Origin: Methanocaldococcus sp. FS406-22
Lineage (GTDB): Archaea; AGJL01; Methanococci; Methanococcales; Methanocaldococcaceae
DNA length: 64,000 bases
Direction: 5' to 3'
Assembly (NCBI RefSeq): GCF_000025525.1
Contig: NC_013887.1
Coordinates: 816,729 to 880,728, forward strand
Position numbers and translations under genes: made by a program. This document shows, one piece after another, positions 1 to 8,900 of this stretch; the stretch's first letter is position 1; each line of letters begins with the position of its first letter. The notes under the pieces were generated by a model. The model was given only the letters and a program-made list of their open reading frames with translations, did no database searches and was not told where the DNA came from.

Positions 1-242
1 AAACCGAAGAAGTAGTTCCTTCAGCTATAGCAACCTATTTATTAACAGACAACTTCAAAGAAGGTATGTTAAAATGCATAAATGCTGGAGGAGATACTGA
101 TAGCTTAGCCTCTATGTATGGAGCTATGGCTGGAGCTTATTATGGTTTTAAAAGCATTCCAAAAGAATGGATTGAAGGTTTAAAAAATAAAGAAGTTATT
201 TTTGAACTTGCTGAGAAATTGTATTATCTGATTTCTAAATAA
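1..242 (+). CDS. ADP-ribosylglycohydrolase family protein, C-terminal end (partial)
   Basis: The window opens inside this gene; codons run in frame from base 3 to the TAA at 240-242. The visible 79 residues contain GGDTDS, the second metal-binding signature of the ADP-ribosylglycohydrolase (DraG) family, in the context [20 protein letters not shown]. Family members remove ADP-ribose from proteins or small molecules with two Mg ions bound by aspartates. The Asp pair visible here is intact and the tail length looks normal for the family, so the gene is probably functional. The N-terminal part and the substrate cannot be judged from here. Confidence 0.85.
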   Translation, partial: TEEVVPSAIATYLLTDNFKEGMLKCINAGGDTDSLASMYGAMAGAYYGFKSIPKEWIEGLKNKEVIFELAEKLYYLISK

Positions 243-252
243 TTTTTAATTT

Positions 253-742
253 TTAGTTTCTATTTTTTAGCTCTTCAACTCTATCCTTGTAATATAATAC
301 AACTGCCTTTTTGAAAATACTGCTGTGTAAAATCCAACAAAGGCAGAAACTACTGTTGATATTATTTCAATTATTAGCTGTGAAGAAGAAAGAGTAGGAG
401 AACCCAAAGGTGCTGAATTTAAACATCCGACAAGGTATTTTATTAAAATAAATGGAAGTTGCACAATAAAACTTATTACTATAACAATATTGGTACAATC
501 ATAAAGATTATTAAGAGTATAACAACTCCAATCCAATATAAAAAACCTCTTTTAAGTAAATCAGCAACATTGTCCCAGTCAGGGAGGATATCATAATTTT
601 CAACAGTTGTTTTCATTACTCTAACATAGTAGCCATCAACTATAAAACTTATAATTAACGCAATTAAAAATCCAAAACCTCCAATGACTAATAAAGACGA
701 TAACGTTAAAGAGTTGGTTACATACTCCTCAAATTTTCCCAT
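253..742 (-). pseudogene. DUF4013 membrane protein broken by two frameshifts
   Basis: The gene starts at ATG 742 behind GAGGGTT and reads MGKFEEYVTNSL, one membrane helix, then the DUF4013-like signature GYYVRVMKTTVENYDILPDW. It stops at 479-481. The reading then continues in a second frame (about 480 to 310: two hydrophobic helices) and in a third frame to TAA 253-255, giving LYYKDRVEELKNRN, the charged tail I would expect of this family. Each shift is by one base, near about 480 and near the TTTTCAAAAAGG run at about 310-315. Put together it is a roughly 160-residue multi-helix membrane protein of unknown role. It could be a true pseudogene or carry two sequencing errors. Confidence 0.6.
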
Positions 743-965
743 TCTAACCCTCAGTTTTTGACAGTATTTATTTTGGAATATTTGGAATATTATTATAATA
801 TATTTAATTTTGTAATTATTATATTGTTATTTTAGTTTATTTAAATCTTATGGACACATTATTACATACATATATTTAAATATATCAATAAATATAGTAA
901 ATAAAAAATATGTGTGGGGGAGGGGTGTTTAACTGTAAATTTTGTTAATCCACTGGAGCCGGCCC

Positions 966-1023
966 CTTATGGCGCGGGTTATCAGCGGTGAGGTGGGGGG
1001 CTCACCACTATCCCACCCGCGCC
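966..1023 (-). ncRNA. GC-rich structured small RNA, H/ACA-like hairpin
   Basis: A GC-rich island in AT-rich DNA with no ORF. Read on the minus strand it folds as a 9-bp lower stem (1015-1023 with 971-979), a symmetrical open pocket (1007-1014 opposite 980-986), a 6-bp upper stem (1001-1006 with 987-992) and a C-rich loop, with AUA directly after the stem (970-968). A pocketed hairpin followed by ANA is the layout of archaeal H/ACA guide RNAs. A good TATA box on the same strand centres about 27 bases before the 5' end. I see no clear kink-turn in the upper stem, so the class is uncertain; the target was not identified. Confidence 0.6.
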
Positions 1024-1046
1024 AACTTGTTATTACAAACTTTACC

Positions 1047-1054
1047 TATATAAA
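1047..1054 (-). promoter_or_regulatory. TATA box for the minus-strand small RNA
   Basis: TTTATATA on the minus strand, with a purine-rich stretch just upstream (CGAAAAG). Its centre is about 27 bases before G1023, where the GC-rich hairpin begins. This is the normal archaeal TATA-to-start spacing and decides the strand of the RNA. Confidence 0.6.
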
Positions 1055-1213
1055 CTTTTCGATACAAAAAACTTTAATTATATTAAAATATTCTTAAATT
1101 AAATAGAACTATTAGATTATTTAATAACTTCCATTAGGCAGTTTAAGAATATATATTTTTATAGTTATCTACCTAATTAATTGATTGTGATTTCTATTCT
1201 TGGAGGTGAATCT

Positions 1214-3187
1214 ATGTCCCCAAGAGTTGGGGTATTTGTCTGTTACTGTGGAGCGAACATCAACGGTGTTGTTGATTGTGAAGCAGTAAGAGATTTTGCT
1301 GAAAAATTAGATGGCGTGGTTGTAGCTAAGACATATCCTTTTATGTGTGCTGACCCAGGACAAAACTTGATTAAAGAGGCAATAAAGGAATACAACCTCG
1401 ATAGAGTTGTTGTTGCTGCATGTACACCAAAAATTCACGAACCTACTTTTAGAAATTGTATAAAAGAAGCAGGTTTATCTCCATATTACTTGGAGTTTGT
1501 TAATATCAGAGAGCATTGTTCATTTGTCCACATGCATGAACCAGAAAAAGCAACTAAAAAAGCAATGGAGTTAGTTGCAGGTGCTGTTGAAAGAGCTAAG
1601 AGATTAGAAGATGTTCCACAAAAAGTTGTAGACGTTGATAAATCTTGCCTAATCATTGGAGGAGGTATTGCTGGAATTCAGGCAGCCCTTGACTTAGGAG
1701 ACCAAGGGTATAAAGTATATTTAGCTGAAAAAGAGCCATCAATTGGAGGTAGGATGGCTCAGCTTGCTAAGACATTCCCAACTGATGACTGTGCGCTGTG
1801 AATTTTGGCCCCAAAGATGGTTAGCGTTGCAAACCACCCCAATGTTGAACTCATTACCTATGCTGAAGTTAAAAATGTTGAAGGATACATTGGAAACTTC
1901 GAAGTTACAATTGAAAAGAAACCAAGATACGTTGATGAAAATATCTGTACAGGATGTGGGGCTTGTGCCGCAGTATGTCCAATAGAAGTGCCAAACGAGT
2001 TTGACTTAGGTTTAGGAACAAGAAAAGCTATCTATGTTCCATTCGCACAGGCAGTTCCTTTAGTATATACAATTGATATGGATCACTGTATAAGATGTGG
2101 GTTATGTGAAAAAGCTTGTGGTCCAGGAGCTATAAAGTATGATCAAAAACCAGAGGAGATTAAGTTAAAGGTTGGGACAATCATCTGTGCAGTTGGTTAT
2201 GACGAATTTGACTGTACACTAAAAGAAGAGTATGGTTACGGAGTCTATGATAACGTCATAACAACCTTAGAATTAGAAAGAATGATTAACCCAGCAGGAC
2301 CAACAGGAGGACATGAAATAAGGCCAAGTGATGGAAAGCATCCACATAGAGTTGTATTTATCCAGTGTGTTGGTTCAAGGGATGCAAAAGTTGGAAAACC
2401 ATACTGTTCAAGAATCTGTTGTATGTTTGCTTTAAAGAACGCTCAGCTTATAAAACAACACGACCCAAGTACAGAAGTTTATATCTGTTACATGGATATC
2501 AGAGCGTTTGGTAAAGGTTATGAAGAATACTACAGAAGAGCTCAAGAGCAGTTTGGAGTTAAATTCATTAGAGGAAGACCAGCCTGTATAATGGAAGACC
2601 CAGAGACAAAGAACTTAATTGTTAGAGTAGAAGATACATTATTAGGAGAAATCGTAGAGATTGAAGCAGATTTAGTTGTATTGTCTGCTGGTTTATCACC
2701 AAGACCAGACAATCCAAAATTAGCTAAGATGCTTGGTTTAGAATTAAGTCCAGATGGATTCTTCAAAGAATTACATCCAAAGTTAGCTCCAGTTAATACA
2801 AAAGTTGATGGTATAGCAATTGCTGGGGTAGCTCAAGGGCCAAAAGATATCCCAGATACAGTAGCTCAGGCTAAAGGGGCTGCAAGTGCTGTTTCAATAC
2901 CGATGGCACAGGGACAATTCAAAATTGAGATGATAAGAGCAGTTGTTGATGAGGATGTATGTGGAGGTTGCCAAGTTTGTGCTAAGATGTGCCCATACAA
3001 CGCTATAACCTATGTAGAGAAAGATGGACATTTAGTAGCTCAAGTTAATGACGTTGCTTGTAAGGGATGTGGAGCATGTGCTGGAGCATGTCCAAGTGGA
3101 GCAATGCAGTTAAGATACTACAGAGATGAGCAGATAATCTCATTCATTGATGGAGTATTAGAAGCTCATCAAAAGTTAGAGAGCTAA
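1214..3187 (+). CDS. hdrA: Heterodisulfide reductase subunit A, selenocysteine-containing
   Basis: HdrA is the FAD-bearing, electron-bifurcating subunit that links hydrogenase, ferredoxin and CoM-S-S-CoB reduction. The start ATG 1214 follows GGAGGTGA; an upstream GTG-type start at 1181 has no ribosome site. The frame runs through TGA 1799-1801 (codon 196) to TAA 3185-3187, 657 residues. The UGA lies in FPTDDCALU, where relatives have Cys, so it encodes Sec. Other marks are the FAD fold GGGIAGIQ (about residue 150), two central ferredoxin clusters ([25 protein letters not shown]) and two C-terminal ones ([24 protein letters not shown]). It heads the vhu/fwd cluster, and its own SECIS lies 63 bases downstream. 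The segment just after the UGA (1809-1843) is complementary to the RNA at 8901-8936. Confidence 0.95.
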
Positions 3188-3250
3188 TAAACTATTAAAT
3201 TATGTCATAAATTACGAATTCAACATTAGGACAGATAAGACCAGATGAGG

Positions 3251-3280
3251 CATCACCCGAAGGATTATGCCAGGGTGGTG
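3251..3280 (+). promoter_or_regulatory. SECIS element of hdrA
   Basis: An 8-bp stem (3251-3258 with 3273-3280, one U-G pair) encloses GAA (3259-3261), a GG/CC pair step (3262-3263 with 3270-3271), a six-base loop and a single A (3272). This is the archaeal SECIS plan: GAA opposite A with a short GC stem above. It lies in the 3' UTR of hdrA, as expected for archaea. Confidence 0.85.
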
Positions 3281-3365
3281 CTGATGTTGCAAGTGCTTCT
3301 ATCAATTGAATCTAATTCCTATCATCTTATCGTTGTATAATATAACAATAATTGAGGGGTTAGTT

Positions 3366-3770
3366 ATGGATCCAGTAATAATTACATTTTGTTGCTATCA
3401 GTGAGGATATGGGGCAGCTGATTTAGCAGGAACCAGTAGAATGCAATACCCTGCAACCGTAAGAATCGTAAGGCTCCCTTGTACCGGTAAATTCGATATC
3501 ACCTACGCTTTAAGAGCTTTCCAAAAGGGAGCCGACGCGGTTATGGTTGTAGGGTGAAAGAAAGGGGAGTGTGTTTACGAAACAGGTAACTTAAAGGCTG
3601 AGGAGAGGGTTAGGTTCGCTAAACAATTGTTGGATGAATTAGGAATCGGCGGAGACAGGATAGAAATGTTCTTCATGTCTGCCGCTGAGGCAGACAAGTT
3701 CGTCTCCGCCGTTAATGAAATGACTGCAAGAATTGAAAAACTCGGACCTAACCCTCTCAAAGCTAAGTAA
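3366..3770 (+). CDS. vhuD: F420-non-reducing hydrogenase iron-sulfur subunit D with two selenocysteines
   Basis: VhuD carries electrons from the hydrogenase to HdrA. No plain ORF caller shows it because two in-frame TGA codons interrupt it: 3402-3404 (codon 13) and 3555-3557 (codon 64). Reading both as Sec gives 134 residues ending at TAA 3768-3770. The protein begins MDPVIITFCCYQU and has LPCTGKFD and VVGUKKGEC, matching the conserved Cys ligands of the MvhD/VhuD [2Fe-2S] family, with Sec at two of them. GAGGGGTTAGTT precedes the ATG. It sits between hdrA and vhuG, as in M. jannaschii. The codons use more C and G in third positions than the neighbours do. Confidence 0.93.
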
Positions 3771-3791
3771 AGCCGGAGATTAAAGGGATGA

Positions 3792-3826
3792 GTTCTCTCG
3801 GGAACCCGTTAAGGGACCGAGAGAAC
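3792..3826 (+). promoter_or_regulatory. SECIS element of vhuD
   Basis: A perfect 10-bp stem (3792-3801 with 3817-3826) with GAA 3802-3804, CCC/GGG (3805-3807 with 3813-3815), loop GTTAA and the opposing A3816. It is enclosed by an outer helix 3772-3778 with 3849-3855 that begins one base after the vhuD stop, and it shares that junction with a second hairpin (about 3832-3846). Confidence 0.92.
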
Positions 3827-3892
3827 AACCGCCCCTATGTGAGGGGTTCTCCGGCTTGGGGAATTGGATTATAACTTTTTAGGGTGATTACC

Positions 3893-4750
3893 TTGGCAGT
3901 TAAGGTAGGAATGATACAGTTGTGCAGTTGTTCTGGATGTCATATAGCGTTGCTCGACCTACACGAGAAGCTTTTAGATATTCTACCAAATTTAGAGATA
4001 GTTTTTGCTCCCCTAATTGCAGACCATAAGGAGATTCCAGAAGGTATAGATGTGTTTTTAGTTGAGGGGGGAATTAGGAACGAGCACGATGAGCATTTAA
4101 TCCATGAGATAAGAGAAAAGTCAAAGATTGTCATTGCATGGGGAACCTGTGCTGCTTATGGAGGAATTCCAGGTTTAGGTAACTTATACACAAAGGAAGA
4201 ACTTTTAAATTATGTTTATTCAACTGACTCAACTGATAACAAAGGAGAAATTCCTTCTGAAGATATTCCTCCATTGGAAGATTATGTTAAACCAATAAGT
4301 GCAGTTGTTAAAGTAGATTATGTAATCCCAGGATGCCCACCAACACCAGAGATGATAGCTGATGCAATCGTTGCATTGTTAAAAGGAGAAGAGTCAAAAT
4401 TACCAAAAAAGATTGTATGTGATGAATGCCCAAGAAAGAAAGAGAATGTATTCCCAGAGAAGTTTAAAAGGACTTATGAGGGAAGACCAGACCCTGAGAG
4501 ATGTTTGTTTGAGCAGGGTTATGTGTGCTTAGGATTTGCTACAAGAGCTGGATGTGGAGCAAGATGTCCAAGGGCAGGAGTGCCTTGTAGAGGATGCTTT
4601 GGTAAGACAGATAAATCATTAGACTTGGGAGCTAACGCTGCTAACGTATTAGCTAATGCTGGAGAGGCAGCTTTAGAGATTCCAGATAAAGTAGCGTTAT
4701 TAAACAGATTTACACTACCAGATGCTTTAATTAATAGAAAAGTAAAATAA
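3893..4750 (+). CDS. vhuG: F420-non-reducing hydrogenase small subunit
   Basis: This is the iron-sulfur (small) subunit of the Ni-Fe hydrogenase that passes electrons from the active site outward. Visible cluster ligands are CSCSGCHIALLD near the N-terminus, WGTCAAYGG, PGCPPTP and several C-terminal CPxxC and CxGC motifs. I chose TTG 3893 because AGGGTGAT ends five bases upstream, giving MAVKVGMIQL and 285 residues. The GTG at 3884 lies inside that ribosome site and would add three residues. It is followed ten bases later by vhuA, so the two subunits are translated as a pair. Cytoplasmic: no twin-arginine leader. Confidence 0.93.
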   Translation: MAVKVGMIQLCSCSGCHIALLDLHEKLLDILPNLEIVFAPLIADHKEIPEGIDVFLVEGGIRNEHDEHLIHEIREKSKIVIAWGTCAAYGGIPGLGNLYTKEELLNYVYSTDSTDNKGEIPSEDIPPLEDYVKPISAVVKVDYVIPGCPPTPEMIADAIVALLKGEESKLPKKIVCDECPRKKENVFPEKFKRTYEGRPDPERCLFEQGYVCLGFATRAGCGARCPRAGVPCRGCFGKTDKSLDLGANAANVLANAGEAALEIPDKVALLNRFTLPDALINRKVK

Positions 4751-4760
4751 GGGTGAATTT

Positions 4761-6017
4761 ATGGGGAAGATAGTAATTGAGCCCCTATCAAGATTGGAAG
4801 GGCATGGTAAGGTTACAATAACCTTAGATGAAAATGGAAAGCCTAAAGATGTTAAGTTGCATATAACTGCATTGAGAGGATTTGAGCAGTTTGTTATTGG
4901 GAGACCAGCAGAGGAAGTGCCAAGGATAGTACCAAGAATCTGTGGTATTTGTCAAACAGCTCACCACTTAGCGAGTGTTAAAGCAGTTGATGCCGCTTGG
5001 GGTGTAGAAATTCCAGAACCAGCTAAAAAATTAAGAGAGTTAATGCATATTGGGAACATGATTCATAGTCATGCATTGCACTTCTACTTCTTAGCAGCAC
5101 CTGACTTTGTTCTCGGCCCAGAGGCAGACCCGGCAATAAGAAACATTGTTGGAGTTATAGACAAAGCTCCAGAGGTTGCTAAGCAGGCAATTGCCTTAAG
5201 AAAGTTTGGTCAAAAGATTGTTGAGGCTGTTGGAGGAAAGGCAATCCACCCAGTTACTGGAATCCCAGGAGGGCAGGCAAAAAGATTAACAGAAGAAGAA
5301 AGAGATGAGTTATTGAAAGATGCTGACCAAATGATAGAATATGCAAAAAATGGAGTTGAATTAATAAAACAATTAAATGAGCAATATATGGAACAAATAA
5401 AGACATTAGGAGTTATAGACACCTATTACTTGGGTTTAGTTAAAGATGGAAAACACAACTTCTACGATGATACCTTAAGATTCTTATCACCAGATGGAAA
5501 GGAGAAGGTTGATTTCAAACCAGCTGAGTATTTGGATTACATAGGAGAACACGTTGTTCCTCACAACTACGTCAAATACCCATACTATAAAAAGGCTGGA
5601 TATCCAGATGGTATCTACAGAGTTGGGCCTTTAGCTATGTTAAATGTCTGTGATGCTATGGAGACACCAATAGCAGAAGAGTATAGGAAGGAGTTCTTTG
5701 ATATCTTTGGATTCCCAGCTAATCAGTCACTAGCTTATAATCATGCAAGATTGATAGAGTTAGTTGAAGCATGTGAAAAGGCAAAGATACTGTTAGAGGA
5801 CAACGATATTACATCAGATGATATAAAAGCAGATGTTGAACCAAAGGCTGGAAACGGTGTTGGAGTAGTTTATGCTCCAAGAGGTGTTTTAATCCACAAC
5901 TATGAAACTGACGACAATGGAATTGTTGTTAAAGCCAACATGATTGTTGCAACAACTCACAACGTCCCAACAATGGAGAAAGCTATTCAACAGGCAGCTC
6001 AAGTAATCTTCAAATAA
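4761..6017 (+). CDS. vhuA: F420-non-reducing hydrogenase large subunit, lacking the C-terminal Ni ligands
   Basis: Large subunit of the Vhu Ni-Fe hydrogenase, 418 residues. The N-terminal Ni-binding motif RICGICQTAHH is near residue 60. The usual C-terminal DPCxxCxxH is absent: the chain ends HNVPTMEKAIQQAAQVIFK. That motif is instead encoded by the separate small gene vhuU 63 bases downstream. This split, which avoids C-terminal protease maturation, is known in methanococci. The ATG follows GGGTGAATTT. Neighbours are vhuG (upstream) and vhuU and vhuB (downstream). Confidence 0.95.
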   Translation: MGKIVIEPLSRLEGHGKVTITLDENGKPKDVKLHITALRGFEQFVIGRPAEEVPRIVPRICGICQTAHHLASVKAVDAAWGVEIPEPAKKLRELMHIGNMIHSHALHFYFLAAPDFVLGPEADPAIRNIVGVIDKAPEVAKQAIALRKFGQKIVEAVGGKAIHPVTGIPGGQAKRLTEEERDELLKDADQMIEYAKNGVELIKQLNEQYMEQIKTLGVIDTYYLGLVKDGKHNFYDDTLRFLSPDGKEKVDFKPAEYLDYIGEHVVPHNYVKYPYYKKAGYPDGIYRVGPLAMLNVCDAMETPIAEEYRKEFFDIFGFPANQSLAYNHARLIELVEACEKAKILLEDNDITSDDIKADVEPKAGNGVGVVYAPRGVLIHNYETDDNGIVVKANMIVATTHNVPTMEKAIQQAAQVIFK

Positions 6018-6080
6018 ATTAAATTTTTGATATTATGATTGATATTATGATTATCAAATCATTGTTATTTGGTGATAAAC

Positions 6081-6233
6081 ATGGCTGAGAAGAGCACAGT
6101 TAAAGTTGATGAAGTGAAGTTAAACCTAATAGAGATGGTTTTAAGAGCTTACGACCCTTGATATTCATGTGCTGCTCACATAATAGTTAAAGATGAAAAA
6201 GGAAACAAAATTATTGAGGTTATTAAAGAATAA
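6081..6233 (+). CDS. vhuU: F420-non-reducing hydrogenase subunit U (selenocysteine Ni ligand peptide)
   Basis: A 50-residue protein that completes the hydrogenase large subunit. The frame from ATG 6081 (behind TTGGTGATAAAC) passes TGA 6159-6161 at codon 27 and ends at TAA 6231-6233. The motif is RAYDPUYSCAAHI, the DPUxxCxxH Ni ligand site with Sec in place of the first Cys. It is too short and too interrupted for ordinary ORF calling. Its SECIS begins one base after the stop. Established family knowledge: VhuU binds VhuA to build the Ni-Fe-Se site. Confidence 0.95.
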
Positions 6234-6234
6234 G

Positions 6235-6267
6235 CCCACAACCGAACCCAATTTGGGAGGTTGTGGG
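6235..6267 (+). promoter_or_regulatory. SECIS element of vhuU
   Basis: A 9-bp perfect stem (6235-6243 with 6259-6267), GAA 6244-6246, CCC/GGG (6247-6249 with 6255-6257), loop AATTT and A6258. It directly follows the vhuU stop codon. Confidence 0.93.
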
Positions 6268-6272
6268 TATTT

Positions 6273-6320
6273 TCCCCCTATGCGGGGGGAATTCGCTAAA
6301 ATCCTTTTTCGGATTTTAGC
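6273..6320 (+). other. Two further hairpins between the vhuU SECIS and vhuB
   Basis: The first hairpin pairs TCCCCC (6273-6278) with GGGGGA (6285-6290). The second pairs 6295-6304 with 6311-6320 (GCTAAAATCC with GGATTTTAGC). The first resembles the CCCC/GGGG hairpin after the vhuD SECIS. They may process the transcript, slow polymerase or pack the SECIS; neither has a clear T-tract, so a terminator role is doubtful. Confidence 0.5.
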
Positions 6321-6346
6321 ATATAATTTTTAGGAGGATGGGATTG

Positions 6347-7522
6347 ATGAGCATAACAATTCAGAGGGATGCTTGTTTGGTGTGTTATGCGTGTCAGGCG
6401 GAGTGTCCAACCAAAGCAATAGATATAGATAATTTTAACGTTTGTAACTTGTGTATGGAGTGTGTTAAGGCTTGTCCGACTGGGGCTTTGGTTGAGGAAG
6501 AAATAGAAATCAACGGAAAGAAGTTGAAGAGGGTTAGTTATTTGGCTCATAAGTGTGAGAAATGCGGTAACTGTGCTGAGGCTTGTCCTATTGGGATAAA
6601 GAAGGTTGATGATGACTTCCCTTACTCAAAAGGACATTGTGTCCTTTGCCAAAAATGTATTGAAGTTTGTCCGATTGAAATCATCTCCTTGCCTGGAGTT
6701 ATTGATAAGCCTAAGAGGGAGGTTAAGGCTCCGAAGGAACCGATTGTAGTTACAGAGGCTTGTGTTGGTTGTGGAATTTGTGTTCCTGAGTGTCCTGTAA
6801 GTGCAATAACCTTAGAGGATGGGAAGGCAGTTATTGATAAGAGTAAGTGTATTTACTGTAGTATTTGTGCTCAAACATGTCCATGGAATGCCATATTCGT
6901 AGCTGGTAAGATACCTAAGAAGAGGAGGAAGGAGGTTAAGAAGTTCGAAGTCAATGCAGAGAAGTGTATCTACTGTCTAAAGTGTGTCGAAGTCTGTCCA
7001 GGGAATATGATTAAGGTTGATAAAGAAAATATGATTGTCATCCCACCAAAATCATGTCCAGCTTGTAAACTCTGTGTAAACACCTGCCCAGTCAATGCAT
7101 TAGAGTTAGAGGTTAAGTTAAGCTCACCACACCCAATAACCGATGAAGGTTTAGTCATCGTAGAAGAGGACTATGAGGTTTTGAAAAAATGTGCCTCAGT
7201 CTGCCCAACTGAGGCAATAGTAGTCGATGAGGATAAAAAAGAAGTCAGAATGTGCATCGTCTGCGGAGCTTGTACTGTAGCCTGCCCAACCGGAGCTTTA
7301 AAATTAGGTAAGATAGAACATAACGGTAAAGAGTATAACAGAATCGAATTCAGCCCATACTTATGTGACAAATGCGGAAAATGTGTAGAAGTCTGCCCAA
7401 TGAAGACTTTAAGACTATCAAGAGGCAAACTACCACTAAAAGGCTACTGCGTAATGTGCTTACTCTGCTTAAGTGTTGCTGAGAAAGAGAAGAAAGGAAA
7501 GAAGGTTTTGGAATTAAGATAA
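6347..7522 (+). CDS. vhuB: Polyferredoxin of the Vhu hydrogenase cluster
   Basis: A 391-residue protein made almost wholly of repeated CxxCxxCxxxCP ferredoxin motifs; I count about a dozen 4Fe-4S binding sets from [12 protein letters not shown] to CVEVCPMK. Polyferredoxins of this kind (VhuB, MvhB) sit with the hydrogenase and act as multi-centre electron carriers or stores. I prefer ATG 6347 because AGGAGG at 6332-6337 leaves a normal gap; the ATG at 6338 directly abuts that site. The final motif is incomplete ([10 protein letters not shown]). It is followed 22 bases later by fwdB, consistent with passing low-potential electrons to CO2 reduction. Confidence 0.93.
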   Translation: MSITIQRDACLVCYACQAECPTKAIDIDNFNVCNLCMECVKACPTGALVEEEIEINGKKLKRVSYLAHKCEKCGNCAEACPIGIKKVDDDFPYSKGHCVLCQKCIEVCPIEIISLPGVIDKPKREVKAPKEPIVVTEACVGCGICVPECPVSAITLEDGKAVIDKSKCIYCSICAQTCPWNAIFVAGKIPKKRRKEVKKFEVNAEKCIYCLKCVEVCPGNMIKVDKENMIVIPPKSCPACKLCVNTCPVNALELEVKLSSPHPITDEGLVIVEEDYEVLKKCASVCPTEAIVVDEDKKEVRMCIVCGACTVACPTGALKLGKIEHNGKEYNRIEFSPYLCDKCGKCVEVCPMKTLRLSRGKLPLKGYCVMCLLCLSVAEKEKKGKKVLELR

Positions 7523-7544
7523 TTAAAAAAGGGGTGAATCCCTT

Positions 7545-8852
7545 ATGGTAAAGGTTGTTAGAAACGTTGTCTGTCCATTCTGTGGGACTTTATGTGATGA
7601 CTTAGAGATTTTGGTTGAAGACAACCACATAGTTGGAACAAGACATGCTTGTAGAATTGGTAACGCTAAGTTTATGCACTTTGAAGGGGCTGTGAGATAT
7701 ACAGAGCCATTGATGAGAGAAAATAAAAAGGATGAGTTCAAAAAAGTTGATTATGAAACTGCAATTGAAGAGACTGCAAGACTATTAGTTGAATCCTCAT
7801 TACCTTTAATTTACGGATGGAGTGCTACTGAATGCCACGCACATATGTACGGGGTTGAGTTAGCTGAATTGGTTGGGGCTGTTATTGATAACACTGCAAG
7901 TGTTTGACACGGGCCTTCTGTTCTGGCATTGCAGGATGTAGGATACCCGGTCTGTACCTTAGGAGAGGTTAAGAATAGAGCTGATGTAATTATTTATTGG
8001 GGTTCAAATCCAATGCACGCCCACCCAAGGCATATGAGTAGGTATTCAGTATTTGCGAGAGGATTTTTCAGGGAGAGGGGTAGAGAGGATAGGACTTTAA
8101 TTGTCGTTGACCCAAGAGAGACTGATACTGCAAAGTTGGCAGACGTGCATTTGCAGGTTGAGCCTCATAAGGATTATGAGTTAATTAGTGCAATGAGGGC
8201 TGTATTAAAAGGCTTTGAATTGCAAGTAGATAAAGTTGCAGGAGTTCCAGTTGATTTAATCTATGAAGCTATGGAAATATGTAAGAATGCCCAGTTTGGA
8301 GAGTTGTTCTTCGCTATGGGAGTAACAATGACAAGAGGTAAGCATAGAAACATTGACAATGCCATCCAATTGGTTATTGATTTAAATGCTTACACAAAAT
8401 TCGGACTAATGCCAATGAGAGGACACTACAACGTCAATGGATTCAACCAAGTATTAACATGGGTTACTGGTTTCCCATTTGGAGTTGATTTCTCAAGAGG
8501 ATATCCAAGATACAACCCAGGAGAAACAACAGCTAATGACTTGTTGCAGAGAGGAGAGACTGACATGATGTTAAACATCGCTTCAGACCCTGGGGCACAC
8601 TTCCCACAAAAGGCAGTGCAACATATGGCAAAGATACCATTAGTTTGTATCGACCCACACGAAACACCAACAACTCAGTTAGCTAACATTATAATTCCTC
8701 CAGCAATTGCTGGAGTTGAGGTTGAAGGAACTGCTTATAGAATGGATGGAGTTCCAATTCAGTTGAGAAAGGTTATAGACCCACCAGAGGGTGTTTTACC
8801 AGATAGAGAAATATTGAAGATGCTCATTAAGAAAGTTAAAGAGATGCTCTAA
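7545..8852 (+). CDS. fwdB: Formylmethanofuran dehydrogenase subunit B, selenocysteine-containing
   Basis: FwdB carries the molybdopterin active site that reduces CO2 to a formyl group in the first step of methanogenesis. ATG 7545 follows GGGGTGAATCCCTT. The frame reads through TGA 7905-7907 (codon 121) to TAA 8850-8852, 435 residues, the usual length. The UGA lies in [18 protein letters not shown], where Cys or Sec ligates the metal in this family. The N-terminus has [10 protein letters not shown], the usual 4Fe-4S site. The segment after the UGA (7931-7948) is perfectly complementary to 8934-8951 in the region after the gene, and the fwdB-associated SECIS is at 8967-8998. Confidence 0.95.
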
Positions 8853-8870
8853 AAACACTAATAAGAAAAG

Positions 8871-8878
8871 TATAAATA
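8871..8878 (+). promoter_or_regulatory. TATA box in front of the antisense/SECIS RNA
   Basis: TATAAATA preceded by the purine-rich AAGAAAAG that fits a BRE. It lies 18 bases after the fwdB stop. Its centre is about 27 bases before 8901, the exact start of complementarity to hdrA, so it predicts a transcript starting there. Confidence 0.6.
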
Positions 8879-8900
8879 TTAGATTTGTATTTAATGAGAT

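Noticed and set aside
966-1023. The GC-rich island as a tRNA or tRNA-Sec.
   Set aside because: There is no T arm (GTTCRA) and no acceptor with CCA; the fold is a single pocketed hairpin.
1743-1985. Out-of-frame ORF over the hdrA Sec codon.
   Set aside because: A shadow frame. Reading UGA 1799-1801 as Sec makes one continuous HdrA with all family motifs, so no separate gene or frameshift is needed.
3230-3305. A peptide-like reading in the hdrA 3' UTR (ending QGGADVASASIN) that faintly resembles HdrA residues near [12 protein letters not shown].
   Set aside because: It has no start codon or ribosome site, overlaps the SECIS fully, and the similarity is a few residues. The hairpin explains the conservation better.
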